Shown: piece by piece, positions 40,199 to 53,712 of the stretch
Numbering within the stretch: position 1 is the stretch's first letter
How the letters are laid out: each line of letters begins with the position of its first letter
Assembly (NCBI GenBank): GCA_032622095.1
Contig: CP136068.1
Coordinates: 111,365,546-111,429,545 of the forward strand
Direction of reading: 5' to 3'
DNA length: 64,000 nucleotides
Source of the DNA: Siphonodentalium dalli
Lineage: Eukaryota; Mollusca; Scaphopoda; Gadilida; Siphonodentaliidae
Translations under genes and position numbers: made by a program
Notes under the pieces: model-generated
Told to the model about the DNA's origin: nothing
Database searches by the model: none
Seen by the model: only the letters and a program-made list of their open reading frames with translations

Positions 40199-43100
40199 TA
40201 GTCCAGGAGATATTGGTAGACCTCTGCACCCCCCCCCAGGACTCAACTTCACCCAACTAATTTTCTTCCTTAAGGTCTCCTCTAATTTTATTCACTTGTT
40301 AACAAGAACAAAAAGTGGCCGCAGAGACTCCAGACAAGATGGCGTCCATCATGGCGGCCATTTTTGTTATATGCACCAGGTCTCTTTGATCGCCGTTATA
40401 GTAAAGATGATGTCACATGCGGTCTTTTTTTCCGTTTGATTCGTTATGGTAATATACAATCCTTACAAATTAGCCAAAAATCCGACACAAAAATCCAATA
40501 TGGCGGCCAAGATGGCCGCCGAAATGTGAAAATTTGCTATTTTTCGGACATTTCACCACCTTTCGTTTGTCTCTGTGGGAAAATATTGGCACCTTGACGC
40601 GATTTTATACATTTATCGTCTAGAAGAGTCATTGGCGAACACACGGGGACCATAATATACATTCCTTGGCGGATATTTTTGTCCGATATCACGTTTTCCC
40701 AAATGCCGGTATAATCCGGTCAAAGCCAAAACGACGCTAATAACGCAATGTCTGTTTCGAATCAATGAGTGTTATTGCTATTATTACTCCAGCCATGATT
40801 ATATATGTGCAGCAGATACTCGGTCTAGGATTCTTCTTATACCTGAGTTGAGGAATATTCACCCAAATCCAAGATGGCGGCCAAAATGGCCACCAGAAAT
40901 AGAAAAATCGCCGAAAATCACTGATTTTAACATCAGTGAAAGTTATTGTCACGACAACTCCACACCTGCTTACTATTGTGAGTTGGGAACACTTAGTCGA
41001 ATAACTGTCCTTATATTGCATTCAAATAAAAGTCCCCCAAATCCAAAATGGCGCCCACAATGGCGGACAAATTTGGAAAAATCACCGAAATTCCCTCATG
41101 TTCACATCATTGGGCATTATTGTCGAGAAAACTCCACACATGCTGACAGTTAAGTTGTAAATACTGAGGTGAAGTAATTACCTTGCATCTGATGAAGGAA
41201 ATTGTTTTCCAAATCGAAGATGGCGGCCAAAATGGCGTCCGAACTTTGAAAAGAAGCTTACATTCCTTTACTTTCTTACTATGGGCGTTATTGTTACGCG
41301 AATTCTACCCATATGGAACATTGATATAAAGTATTCATATGGAACATTGATATGAAGTATTCATTTGAGTTTGGCCAACTCGCACAGTCAAGATGACTGC
41401 CAAGCTGGCGGCCAGAAATCGAATAAAAGTCGAAATTGTCACATACTAATTTCAACTTTTTGTCATAATATCAATATGTATGGATTGGTCAAAACGGTAC
41501 ATAAGCCATCTGTTAGTTCCAACATAGGTCGTCGCCTTCTGGGAGGATGAAAACCCACAATAATCGCGATGTGGCATTTCGAAATCCATTCTCCACTAAG
41601 CGCCCATAATGGCCGTAACCGTATATGGGTGTGCCGAATAGTCATATTATGACTTCCAATAATCAAAACAACAGTACCTGAGCTTATTCTGATTTGCCAT
41701 ATTCAGCATTATCTGGACCAGCATCCGTCTCGTCACATTAATCTATCTCGCTCACACCAACACTGTTTTCTACACTTCCTGGTAGAAGGGTCCCACTAAT
41801 CGGAATGTTTCAAACAACACATATGCCGGTGTCAAGCTCACGTGTTTGTCTCGAAAGCTGGGAATTATTATCCTTATTCTTGGCGAGATTCATTCGTGAT
41901 AGCTTATGGTATAATTCAGATGCTGCATATGGGATCTGAGCGTCATCTTGCGTGATAAACTACAAAGGTATGCGGTCGATACGTATACTAGCTTTCAGAA
42001 GGACCTCTCTATCTGCGTATTTTTCAGATTTGGTTATCTAATGTGGATAACAAACTATACATCTGGTGATCTTCCCATCCAGCCACTTCTAAAGATATGG
42101 TTCACCAATTCACATATTCACGTACTGACGTAGCTGGACAACTTCTGTATATGGCTTCGAATGTTGAAAGCCTAACATTTGACAGATGCCTTTCTGCTAA
42201 GGCGTAGAAGACCATAATGCATAATATACCCACACGTCTTGACCATGATCATAAGAACAGTCCTGGTGGCGTCCATCAATCGTCTCACCATACAGATCCA
42301 AGTAGATAATAACAATACATGCGGTGCTAGTTTGTGGGCATGTGTCATGATAGTGGAATGAAATTGGACCATGGCTGCACCACCCCTTTGGGTATGTTTT
42401 AGATTCAGACATGATCTCATGTGGCTTTGCTTTCCTTGTATGCTAAGATTGCATCTTTCAATCCGCTTGGATGCCGTTCTTAATCAACGAACCAGACGTG
42501 TACCATTGGCTACTACTATATAAGCCCCACCAGACTGGGATGTAGTCTTCAGGACGATGCATTTGATAGTTACCGATAATATGTCATACTCACGCTGGGT
42601 GGTGGTCGGTATGGTTCAAGAAAGTACAATGCCATCAACACAAGGGTGAAATGTTCAACGCGAAGAACATCTAGAGGAATGTTACTTTGATGAGATCTTG
42701 CATTCAGTTTAACCTACGTTGGGTACACCAAGTGATTTATTGGTAACATCACCATTCAAAACCATTGTCCTGCATGAGACATCTTAACTACTTTATTCTA
42801 AAGTTATATAATATAAAGCTATATGATCATAAAGGTCACGTTCACCAACGTCCTCATCCATTGCCATCGAGACTATAAATTGTTTTTTAAACACACAGTG
42901 AAATAAATGCACCACAGTTCCTGACATTTTCTTGAATAATACCGCCCACATACTGACACTAACCCTGAGAGATCATAACAACAATGCATACCTTCATTCC
43001 ATAAAGACATTATCCTTTAGCCCATCCGACTGGCTAGGATAGTATTATCCAGACAAAAGTATACGTCTGGTCATGTTGATACAGAACGGCCTTGAAACGG

Positions 43101-45270
43101 ATGTGGAAATACAATCTTACCACACCAAAAAGACCAACACGCATGACATTCTATATTGAAACATGCACCTGGTGTAGGGTTGTATACCGTGGCCCATTTC
43201 ATTCCCACTGTCATGGCGCATGTCCACAAACTAGCACCGCGAGTACTGTTCTTCTCTGCTGGGAGCTATTCGACGAGACGACTGCGGGACGTACGTCACA
43301 GTTTGCTTAGGATCATGGTCAAGAAGTGTGGGTAGTCGGTACATTGTGGTATTCTCCTTAGCAGATAGGCATCTGTCCAAGGGAATGAGACAGCTAGCTA
43401 CCTCCGAAACACTGCCGAAGTTGTCCACGTATGCCAATACGTTCGCTAAGTTTGTGAGTTGAACCATCTATTGAGAAGTTACTAGTTAACTGAGAAGTTC
43501 GCCAGGTATACATGTCATTATCCCCACGGGGTATGAGAAAGACATACATAGAGATGACCTTCTGTAAGCTTGTATACTTATCGACCATATGCCTTTCTAG
43601 TTCAAGATAACGAACAAATCCCATATTTAGCAAGCATCTAAAATCTTAAGCCAGACACCGGGAAATTAATTGTTTGAAAGGTTATGATTAAAGGGACCCT
43701 TCTCACAGGAAGTGTTGAATACTTTGTCGGTGTGAGCGACCTATATTTATCAGGCAAAGAAATGGAAACTGGTCCAGATCATTAAGGACGTGGCAAATCA
43801 GAATATTTTACCAGGTAATTGTTCTAATATGGCTATTCGGCGCACCTACGGTTACAGCCATTATCGGCGCGAAGTGTAAAATGGATTTCGAAATGGCACA
43901 TCGCTATATTAAGTGTGGGTTTTCGTACTTCCAGAAGGACACGATCAATGTTATGCGTTTTGATACGTTTTAAGTTGAACTAATATATGGTTTCGTCCAT
44001 ACATATCGATACTATGACAAAAAGTTGAAAATTGTATGTGAATATATCGATTTCTTTTCAATTTCTGGCCTCCAGTTTAGCTGCCATCTTGACCTTGAGT
44101 ATCAATTGCCAAACTCAAATGAATACTTCATACCAATATTCCATATCAACATGTGATGGTGGGTAGAATTCGCGAAACAATAACGCCCATCGTAAGAAAG
44201 TAAAGGAATGTATGCGTGTTTTCAAATATCGGTCGCCATTTTGGCCGCCATCTTATATTTGGAAAACCATTTCTTGCATGGGATGAAAGGTAATTACTTC
44301 ACCTCAGTATTTACAACTCAACTGTCAGCATGTGTGGAGTTTTCTCGACAATAATGCCCAATGATGTGAACATGAGAGAATTTCGGTGATTTTTCAAAAA
44401 TTGTCCGCCATTGTGGGCGCCATTTTGGATTTGGGGAACTTTATTTGGATGCAACATAAGGACAGTTATTCGACTAAGTGTTCCCAACTCACAATAGTAA
44501 GCAGGTGTGGAGTTGTCGTGACAATAACTCTCACTGATGTTAAAATCAGCGATTTTCGGCGATTTTTCTATTTCTGGTGGCCATTTTGGCCGCCATCTTG
44601 GATTTGGGTGAATATTCCTCAACTCAGGTATAAGAGGAATCATAGCCCGAGTATCTCCTGCACATATATAATCATGGCTGGAGTAATAATAGCAATAACA
44701 CTCATTGATTCGAAACAGACATTGCGTTATTAGCGTCGTTTTGGCTTTGACCGGATTATACCGGCAATTGGGAAAACGTGATATCGGACAAAAATATCCG
44801 CCAAGGAATGAATATTATGGTCCCTCTGTGTTCATCAATGACTCTTCTAGACGATAAATGTATAAAATCGCGTCAAGGTGCCAATATTTTCCCACAGAGA
44901 CAAACGAAAGGTGGTGAAATGTCCGAAAAATAGCAAATTTTCACATTTCGGCGGCCATCTTGGTCGCCATATTGGATTTTTGTGTCGGATTTTTGGCTAA
45001 TTTGTAAGGGGTGTATATTACCATAACGAATCGAACCGAAAAAAAGACCGCATGTGACATCATCTTTACTATAACGGCGATCAAAGAGACCTGGTGCATA
45101 TACAAAAAATGGCCGCCATGATGGACGCCATCTTGTCTGGAGTCTCTGCGGCCACTTTTTTTTCTTGTTAACAAGTGAATAAAATTAGAGGAGACCTTAA
45201 GAAAGAAAATTAGTGGGGTGAAGTTGAGTCCTGGGGGGGGTGCAGAGGTTTACCAATATCTCCTGGACTA
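40199..45270. mobile_element. 5.07-kb foldback element in the 3' UTR of gene 10
   Basis: The ends TAGTCCAGGAGATATTGG and CCAATATCTCCTGGACTA are inverted repeats. The whole element reads as two diverged arms of about 2.4 kb meeting near 42.7 kb. The flanks share ATA (40196-40198, 45271-45273), consistent with a 3-bp target duplication, and rejoin to the normal CATACATACACGCTG. Outer arms are built of degenerate modules of about 175 bp, each with an AAGATGGCGGCC-like motif and an ATTGT..CGA.AACTCCAC block. No transposase frame is visible, so it is non-autonomous. Confidence 0.85.
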
Positions 45271-45288
45271 ATACACGCTGACTCAAAC

Positions 45289-45326
45289 GGCTCTTTTCAG
45301 AGCCAACTACATTTTTGAAAAGAGAG
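45289..45326 (+). promoter_or_regulatory. Displaced histone-type 3' end signal of gene 10
   Basis: Perfect hairpin at 45289-45304 and GAAAAGAGAG at 45317-45326, 5.1 kb from the gene 10 stop because of the foldback insertion. Confidence 0.87.
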
Positions 45327-45962
45327 CTCTTACAAAATTGCTTTACTGACTAAAAGTGGTCGGTCGGAATCAGCTGGGGTATTGTGCATGGCAAATAATT
45401 TTCATAACTTTTATACCCATCTATAATTTTGCATCACTGAAACCTGTATGCAACCTATATATTTGGCCAAACTTAAACAGTGATGTCGCGGGGTCGCGGG
45501 GTCGCGCACTCTAAGAACAAATATGCATAAATTCTAGACAATATATGTGTTACATTATATCTTGCACAAAATTGTGTAGAAATGATACATGTCATAGTTA
45601 TATGTGTCGGTGGAATTTCCTCAAACGTTGAATATGAGTGAATATGTGATTGTCATAATTATCAGATGATATGGATTCTATTGGCGACATAGAACTTGTG
45701 AAAGCTATACCACAAAAAAAAATAATTGGCAAACGCTTTAAAATTTGTTATTCACTGTGTTTGTGTCAAAAATGAACAGTGCGTAATTGTGTATAGCACA
45801 GAATTTTAAAGCTGCTGCCAGATTTTTAATATGGTAACTTTTTCCGAGGTATGTGTCTCAAATAGAACATATCTCATCTATTAACTATAATATACTCACA
45901 TATTCACTCATAATCAATGTTGAGAAAATTCCACCGACACATACATTTCTACACAAATTTGT
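45327..45962 (+). other. Diverged post-gene spacer with inverted duplication
   Basis: Spacer homologous to that after genes 6 and 8. A short GGGGTCGC tandem run lies near 45489-45505. The arms at about 45505-45690 and 45840-45962 are inverted copies. No coding sequence seen. Confidence 0.5.
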
Positions 45963-45966
45963 TTAA

Positions 45967-46460
45967 AGGCACGTGCGGCCTTAATTGTCGAAAATATTCA
46001 TATTTGTTCCAAACACCGTAAACAGAAAAACATTAAAACGCATACAGTTCCGTGCATATATACCATGACCATCGCGTAAACAGCATGTTATCATAAAGAT
46101 TTACTATATTTTACATAAGCAAGAGCCTGATTGTGTTACAGAAGACAGCACAATGCTGCTGGCTAATCACACACAAATGGCATAAACGCTCTTTATTCGT
46201 TCCATATCAGGAATTCACCCACAAAGAACGCTCTTTATGTTTACCATCATAATATAAACAAACACCAGAAAAGTAACTTTTTATGCTGTTGTTTACATAA
46301 CAATGGTCAAACATATGACCATAACATACTGTTTATGCGATATTTCTTATTTGTATACGGACAAAGTCTATCTACATTTTGATGTTATTTCTGTTTGTGG
46401 CGGTTTTTGACGGGTGGATATATTTTCACAGGATACCCACCGCCAAGGCCGCACGTGCCT
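45967..46460. mobile_element. TTAA MITE family 2, copy a
   Basis: 494 bp with inverted ends AGGCACGTGCGGCCTT / AAGGCCGCACGTGCCT and TTAA on both sides (45963-45966, 46461-46464); the empty site GTGTTTAAGATAAAATG survives near 25641. No coding capacity. Confidence 0.85.
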
Positions 46461-46512
46461 TTAAGATAAAATGTAACGCATATTGTGCAGAATTTATTCA
46501 CATTTGTGTTAA

Positions 46513-47012
46513 AGGCACGTGAGGCCTTAGTTGTCGAAAATATTCATATTTGTTCCAATCACCGTAAACAGAAAAACATTAAAACGCATACAGTTTCGTT
46601 CATATATACCATTACCATCGCGCAAACAGCATGTTATCATAAAGATTTACTATATTTTACCAAAGCAAGAGCCTGATTGTGTTACAGAACACAACACAAT
46701 GCTGCTGGCTAATCACACATGAATGGCATAAACGCTCTTTATTCGTTCCATATCAGGAATTCACCCAGAAAGAACGCTCTTTATGTTTACCATCATAATA
46801 TAAACAAACACCAGAAAAGTAACCTTTTATGGTTTTGTTTACATAACAATGGTCAAAAATATGACAATAACATACTGTTTATGGGATATTTCTTATTTGT
46901 ATACGGAAACGGAAAAAGTCTGTCTACATTTTGTTCTTCTTTCTGTTTGTGACGGTTTTTGACGGGTGGAAATATTTTCACAGGATACCCACCGCCAAGG
47001 CCAACCGTACAT
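46513..47012. mobile_element. TTAA MITE family 2, copy b
   Basis: 500 bp, about 90 percent like copy a by eye and in the same orientation, inserted 52 bp away, TTAA at 46509-46512 and 47013-47016. The outer right bases have mutated (GGCCAACCGTACAT). Confidence 0.82.
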
Positions 47013-47319
47013 TTAAGAGTGCGTGTTCCCGGATATTACGATATTCGAATGTATATCATTAAAGCGGCATTAAAGTAGACCTAGAGATTGTTCGCCTTTG
47101 ACCAGGTTCCGGGGAATCAAAACATGCGGGTCGATAAATAGAACAACAACTACTCATACACGGACTGATGTGATAAAAAGGGTCACAAAAGCGATAGTTT
47201 GGTTGTTGAACATACAGCTGATACATTTCCGTCTGAGTGCATGTGTGTGTAGCCATGCTTGTGTAAGGCATGTGTTGAAGCGTTTTGGTCATGTAGCTGG
47301 GGTGTGCTCTGAGCTAATG

Positions 47320-47755
47320 CTCAGTCGCCAGTTAAAAACTGCAGTGAATGTTTGGTGGACAGTTAAAGCTGCAGCGAATGCTTGGTCGCCTGTTAAAAGC
47401 TGCATTGAATGCTTGGTCGACAGTTAAAATCTGCAGTGAATGCTATGCCGACAGTTAAAAGCTGCAGTGAATGCTTGGTCGACAGTTAAAATCTGCAGTG
47501 GATGCTTGGTCGACGGTTAAAATCTGCAGTGAATGATTGGTCGACAGTTAAAAGCTGCAATGAATTCTAAGTTGACAGTTAAAACTGCAGTGAATGCTAT
47601 GTCGACAGTTAAAAGCTGCAGTGAATGCTACGTCGACAGTTAAAAGCTACAGCGAATGATTGGTCGACAGATAGAAGCTGCAGTATGAATGCTTGGTCGA
47701 AAGTTAAAATCTGCAGTGAATGCTTGGTCGATAGATAAAAGATGCAGCGAGTAAG
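47320..47755 (+). repeat. 31-bp minisatellite, about 14 units
   Basis: Units of GCTTGGTCGACAGTTAAAAGCTGCAGTGAAT, quite diverged. It shows the pre-insertion state of the site occupied by MITE family 1 elsewhere. Confidence 0.9.
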
Positions 47756-48517
47756 GCCTACATTGACTAGCTTGCCAACGAACGAGTTGAACATATATAA
47801 GACACTTATGTACCCACTTTATTTGAACATCGAACATATTGATTAATTTCACGTATTCGTTGACATAATTTGGTCACTGGATAGGTGCCTGAATGTAACA
47901 CAATCGAACACTACTATAGCTATAACTTGGGGCCCACATACGGCTTTAAATGTGCATCGTCTGGTTTGACAACAGGTAAAATCAAATTTAAAAATACTTG
48001 CAGTAACCATCACTCGATGGCGCAGGCGCAGGGACAGGCAACTTTGATAAAACATTTCAACAGTTGGAAATTTTATGCCTGACACATTAGTTGGAAATTT
48101 ACACCACATATAGGTTGAAATTTTTCTCATTGTTTTGGTCTGAAATGGTCATCAGTTTCCAATCTTAGTGGGGTGTCAGTTTGGAAATTACCAACAGTTA
48201 GAATCTTGATGTATCTGTTGGGAACTGGGGGTGGTGCAAATGGAGTACTGCGAGTCTGGAAGTTTGGTCTGGTTCAAGGGGCGGGGTGTAGTTGGAAATT
48301 TCAAGATGGACACCCCAATTATTTGGGAACCTCTAGTCACGTCCATGCGCAGACGTATCGAAAATAAGCAAAAACTTCGCGTTGAAAAAGAATGAAAACG
48401 AGCATAATAGAACGCTCTTTACTATAAACCCTATCGGAAACGAAGGCACGTACTTAAGCACTTTAGCATAGATGCTTGTTCTAATTTGTACTAGTCTGAC
48501 AAACAAATCAAAACGCA
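47756..48517 (+). other. Diverged unit spacer, no gene
   Basis: Homologous to 2590-3250 of unit 1: the TATA-like block with a CAGGTAAAA end near 47975, the GTTGGAAATTT-rich stretch, and the GACAAACAAATC block at 48498 that normally lies about 0.9 kb before a gene. No open frame is conserved with other units. Confidence 0.6.
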
Positions 48518-49191
48518 TTAAAGATACGGGCGGTGTTGGCGGTAGGTATGCTGTTAAAACATTCACCTCCGCCAAAAACCGCCATAAACAGAAAGAATAG
48601 TAAATTATAGACAGACTTTGTTCTCATACCAATCTGAAATACGTCATAAACAGTATGTTATTGTCAAATGTTTTTTCTTTGTTTTGTAAACAAAAGCAAA
48701 AAACGTTACAGAACCTGGCTTTTGTTTGATCCGGATATGGTAAACATAAAGAGCTTTATTTGTTACTCTTCTCTGGTATGGAAATAATAAAGAGCGTTTA
48801 TATCATTTGTGTGTGATTAACCAATAGAATTGAGCTGTGTCATGTAAACAGAAGCAAAACCTCTGTTACACGAGCAGGCTCTGGTTTAATATGTTTATTC
48901 TCTCCTCCAATATACATGGTACAGAGACAGATTACAATAACAATACCTATCCCCTGTCACGTGCGGATAACAATTTATATTAATTGGTGATGCATGTTTA
49001 CTTAAAATGTACTTCATAAAATTTGCATGTGTGTGTTATCAGGATGTGACAGGGGATTTAACAAAAAAGCATAAGGAGTGTAAGTGTATCGGTTTTTACA
49101 GGTTTCAGGCTGCCCCCTGCCAGGTGGTTGCTACCTGTTCCTGTTTCAACCCGGAGAACAGGTAGCCGTTGCTAATATACATCTGATCATA

Positions 49192-52100
49192 CTACAGGTT
49201 TTTCATAACTGATGGTCTCGAATTTGTTACAAGCATTTTCAATTTTCTCAAGCTATATTCGGTTCTAGAAAATACCGGGAATAATAATTCTCTTGAATGG
49301 TTAAGACAAGGGCAATCTATTAAATAGTGTAGTTCATCTCCAATTGCATTTTTGTCGCATCCTGAGCATAAACGTTTATCTTTAGGGATATTATTCCAAC
49401 TACCGGATTCAATGGGTAAATTGTGGTTTCGTGTTCTAAATCTTGCGAGCGTGTATATATCTTTCTGACTTTCTGCGTACAGGTAATTTTCGAAAATGAA
49501 TTCATCTTTTATTATGGAATAAAATTGACCTTTACGTGATAAACTGATATCAATATACCACCCTTGAATAAACTGGTCCCTCAATATTTGTGCAACTTGT
49601 ACATGTATTCCGTCTATGTTCAAATTTAGATTCTGATCATTCCAAACATCTGACATACCACAATAGTCCAGAATACCTTTAACAGCTGATAACCAGGGCG
49701 ACAGAAAAGTAGCGTCTTGAAATTAACTGTATAAGAGTGAATATAGTGAGTTAGATGGTTTCATATTATTGTGAGATATGAGTGAAGTCCATAATTTGAT
49801 AAGTCTTGATTTAAAGATAATTTCAATGGGATACCGCGCTGTTTCACCGTACACCATAAATGATGGTGTTGAAGATTTTAGGCATAGCATCAATTTGCAA
49901 AATTTCAGATGTACTCTCTCTATCACGCTGATGTCACCTAATCCCCATATTTCACATCCATAGGTTAATATTGGTAGTATCATTTGATCGAAAAGTTTCA
50001 ATGAACATTTGATTGATAAGTTATTTCTTCTGCTCATCTTGATAAGCTCATACATAGCTGTAACAGCTTTATTTGAAGCATATTTTTTCATCGCTTTGAA
50101 TGACCCTGTTCTACAGAAAAGGACGCCGAGATAATTTAATGTATCAACGTAGTCTAAGGCAATACCTCGATACCGTATCGTTGGATAGTTCTTCGGTTTC
50201 TTTTTACGAAACATACAAGTTTGGTTTTTGTGATGTTTACTTTCAGTTTCCAAATGTCACAATAATCGGAAAATAGATCAAGTGAATACTGTAAATCTTG
50301 TGGTGATTCTGACAACAAAACTGTGTCGTCGGCATAAAGGATTATAAATAATTTCAAAAAAACTCCGAGTTGCTCAAGATCCTGAGATGCATCAGTAAGA
50401 CCCTCCACATTTGCGTCAGAGAGAAAACATTCGAGATCGTTAACATACAGCGAGAATAAAAATGGCGAGAGGTTTTACCCCTTGTCTCACTCCGACATTA
50501 GACACAAAAGTTGCGGACACCCGGCCGTTTAAGACCACTTTGGATTTAATCCCGCGGTAAATATTTGTAATAATATTTAGCATCTTGCCATTAATTCCAG
50601 ATATTCTCATTTTATACCATAGACCTTCCCTCCACACGGAATCGAAAGCTTTTTCCAGGTCAACAAAAGCGCAATATAAACGTTTTTTGTAGTGTAATCG
50701 TGCTAAATCAATCAAAGAATTGAGGAAAAATAGATTGTCGGTTGTGGAATATCCTGTTCTGAATCCACTCAGAAATTTTGAGATCAGATTTCCTGACTGA
50801 GAAAAAGAATTAAGCCTGAGATTAAGAACAGAGGTAAATAGCTTCCCAAAGCAACTAAGAATAGTTATTCCACGATAATTCCCCGGTTCACGTTTTGACA
50901 CTTTTTTCTTATATATCGGGATTATATTACCCACCAACCAACTATCAGGCACAACACCAGAGTCAAATATTAGATTAATTGTTTTTACATAGATTGGCAT
51001 CATAATATCCACTGAACTTTTCAAATATTCATTTCTGATAAGATTATCGGAAGTGGCTTTATTATTTTTCAGGTTAGCTATACAGTTTCTTATTTCATCT
51101 TCGGTAATTTTTGTATTTAGTTCATATTCAACATCAATATTGATTTCCGGTACCAAGAGCGGAATGTCAGTATTGCTATTCTCACCACGATTTAATTCTT
51201 GAAAATGACTATAAAGAGCGTCGAGAGATATAATTTTGTCCACATTCCGTTTATTTTCCTTTCGGAGTAATCTCCAGAATTGACTGGAATCATTGTGATT
51301 CAAAAGTGTCATTTTCTCGCGTATCCGTGTCTTGTGCTGTTTTATAGCAATGTTCAACGATCGCTTATAAGCCTTTTCTGCGTTTTTCAAATGATTTTTA
51401 TTTGCATTAGAGGGGTTGTGCTTACACCATCGCTTTGCCTTCCTATATTGTGTACGACTTTCTCTGCAATTTTTGTTAAACCAGGGGTTATTTATTTTGC
51501 TTCCAGTTTGGTCATGAATGTTGGACTTTCGCGTACCGAACGTTTCCCGAGCAGCGACAGTGAGCGTATCAGATATCATTTCTACAACATTGTTTACTTT
51601 GTTATGATCGATCGTACTTTCGTCTAAGTCTCTTAAAATAATGGATATTTCTTCCACATTGCTTCTGTTGATATTTCTCAAATAAGTATTTATTTCGCTC
51701 GGGTCCCAGTTACGTGGCGCTGCAGTATTCTGATTATTTTCTGTAAAATATTGAGGTGATATTCGTTTTCCCAAAACAAGTTTAAGAGCTATTGGTGAGT
51801 GCACGTCCGAAAAAAGGGAATTAAATTTATGTACCTCAAATCCTCCAATAAATTTGGCTACAGAGTTCGAGCTTAATACATAATCGACAACAGATAACCC
51901 TCGACATGTAAATTCACCGACCCCTTTATCCACAGCGACCCTACCATTGACGACGAACAGACCGTTTGATTTACATAGTTCTAATAATGATCTTCCAAAA
52001 CTATTAAGTTTGTTGTCAAGACTATACCTCTCTATTGGGAACCCCTTTTCGATCAGTGTAGTTTCAGTATTATCATTGAACTCATATGTTGTTTCAAACG

Positions 52101-52635
52101 GGTTCAGATCAGTATCTGTATAATTCAAATCGCTAACCGTTGACGTACGTGCATTAACATCTCGAACGAGATATACATTTTTGAACTCACTAGATATACT
52201 GAGATATTCAGAGCAACTGCGTGTATGGATCATTTATCGAGTACGAGGTGTTACGAGGTGGGATATAAACAATGCCTATTATGAGATCCTCAGCTATATT
52301 AGATGCTCGGTTATTGATTTTCAGCCACAATATATATTTACAATCTGTTTTGATGGTGTCGATAGCCCCACCACGATTCCACCCGACTTTCGGTTTGAAA
52401 ATTTAGTGCGGTTTTTCATAATAAAATCATAACCATGAAGTACGGGTGTATCACAATCATCTGTTTTGGATTCTTGTATACAAATAATATCGTAATTACT
52501 ACAGAGTTCCTGAAATTCTGGATATTTAAGCCTCGTCATCAACCCACACACATTGATCGACAGAACATTTAAAATGCTGAAATTTGAGTAATAATTAGTA
52601 TTGTCTCTCTCTATGTGAGGTTTTGAGTCTGGCAC
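49192..52635 (-). pseudogene. LINE ORF2 pseudogene (endonuclease-RT)
   Basis: Pieces in order: 52635-52321 (endonuclease start, LSINVCGLMTR and IICIQESKTDD); 52233-50440 (rest of endonuclease, connector, RT motifs NYRGITILSCFGKL, FVDLEKAFDSVW and NVGVRQG); 50408-50154 (YADDTVLLSE active site); 50253-49723 (YLGVLFCRTG and thumb); 49656-49192 (CSGCDKNAIGDELHYLIDC, a C-x2-C...H-x4-C knuckle). At least four frame changes separate these parts. Confidence 0.85.
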
Positions 52636-52758
52636 TACATGATCTCCTGGCTGATCCTATGATGTCGGTGATGGCCCTGTACGTCCGCGTTTCGACTGGC
52701 GTCAACCATCTGACATTGGTGTACGAAGATCTTGCTGTTGTTGTTGTTGTTGTTGTTG

Positions 52759-53712
52759 TTATTGTTGTGGTGGTGGTGGTTTCGGTCTATGGAGAACCCC
52801 ATCAATATATAGACTGTCACGAACCATTTTGACTTTCTTGCCCTGTTGTCGGGCATCTCTCTTAACGGGGTATAACTCTCGTCTACGCTCCTCGATCTCT
52901 TTAGGAAATTGTTCACCAATTATGTAAGGCTTAGATTTCAGCATGCTTCCGCACGATAACACTCGGATGAACTCTTTCCTAAAGATGAATCGCGCAACTA
53001 TTGGCCTATATCTGTGGTTCACGTTGGCATCCGCTGGTTCCGCCGTGGCAGCATCAGTTTTGAATTTGCCCATTCTATGCACATTTCCTATCATGAATTC
53101 TGCTGCGTTATTAATTTTGAGTTTCTCCTTCAGGAATGTTTTCAATACTTCTTCACAATCCTCATTGGGATTTTCATCTTCACAATCCTCATTGGGATTT
53201 TCATCTATTCCAATGAAGACTAAATTATTTTTCACCGACCTACACCTGAGATCTAGCACAGAATCATTCAGTTCAGCATTAATATCAGTAAGCTGCTGGA
53301 TCTATAACGTTTTGGAATTATTGGATATTTGTAGATCATGCATTTCAACTTGCATCCTGGTCATTCGTGACTCCAGGTCATTGACAGTTTTCCCTAATGA
53401 ATCCCTTGACAATTTAAGGTCGTCGATCGCCTTATCTGAAGACTGCCCAGTTGTCTCAACTGCAGAACATCTCTGATCGATCTCAATGACCTTTTTACCT
53501 ATAGACGTTACATCAGTTGCCAGCTTACCAACGGATTGGGCCAATGTATCATAATTTTTAACACTATCTTCTATTGATGACAGTCGAGAATCCATCCGTC
53601 GGAGAACATCCATAAGTGCAATCGACTCAGCGTTGCTGGCATCGGTGACACTCAAACCGTCGATCGCGTGACGACTATTTTCCATCATGGATACAGTTTC
53701 ACCTAGAGACAT
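52759..53712 (-). pseudogene. LINE ORF1 with one in-frame TAG
   Basis: A coiled-coil half (53712-53302) and an RRM/C-terminal half (53301-52759) lie in the same frame, interrupted only by TAG at 53304-53302. The second half has LVFIGIDENPNEDCE, RPIVARFIFR and SEQFPKEIEERRRELYP-like text (here GEQFPKEIEERRRELYP) ending VRDSLYIDG, the transposase_22 pattern of L1-type ORF1. A 24-bp duplication repeats NPNEDCED. A CAA/CAG run makes a polar tail near 52740-52780. Confidence 0.78.

Noticed and set aside
40848-41153. Open frames in the 5-kb foldback (for example 101 and 115 codons)
   Set aside because: They occur as mirror pairs in both arms and follow the repeat modules; no domain seen.
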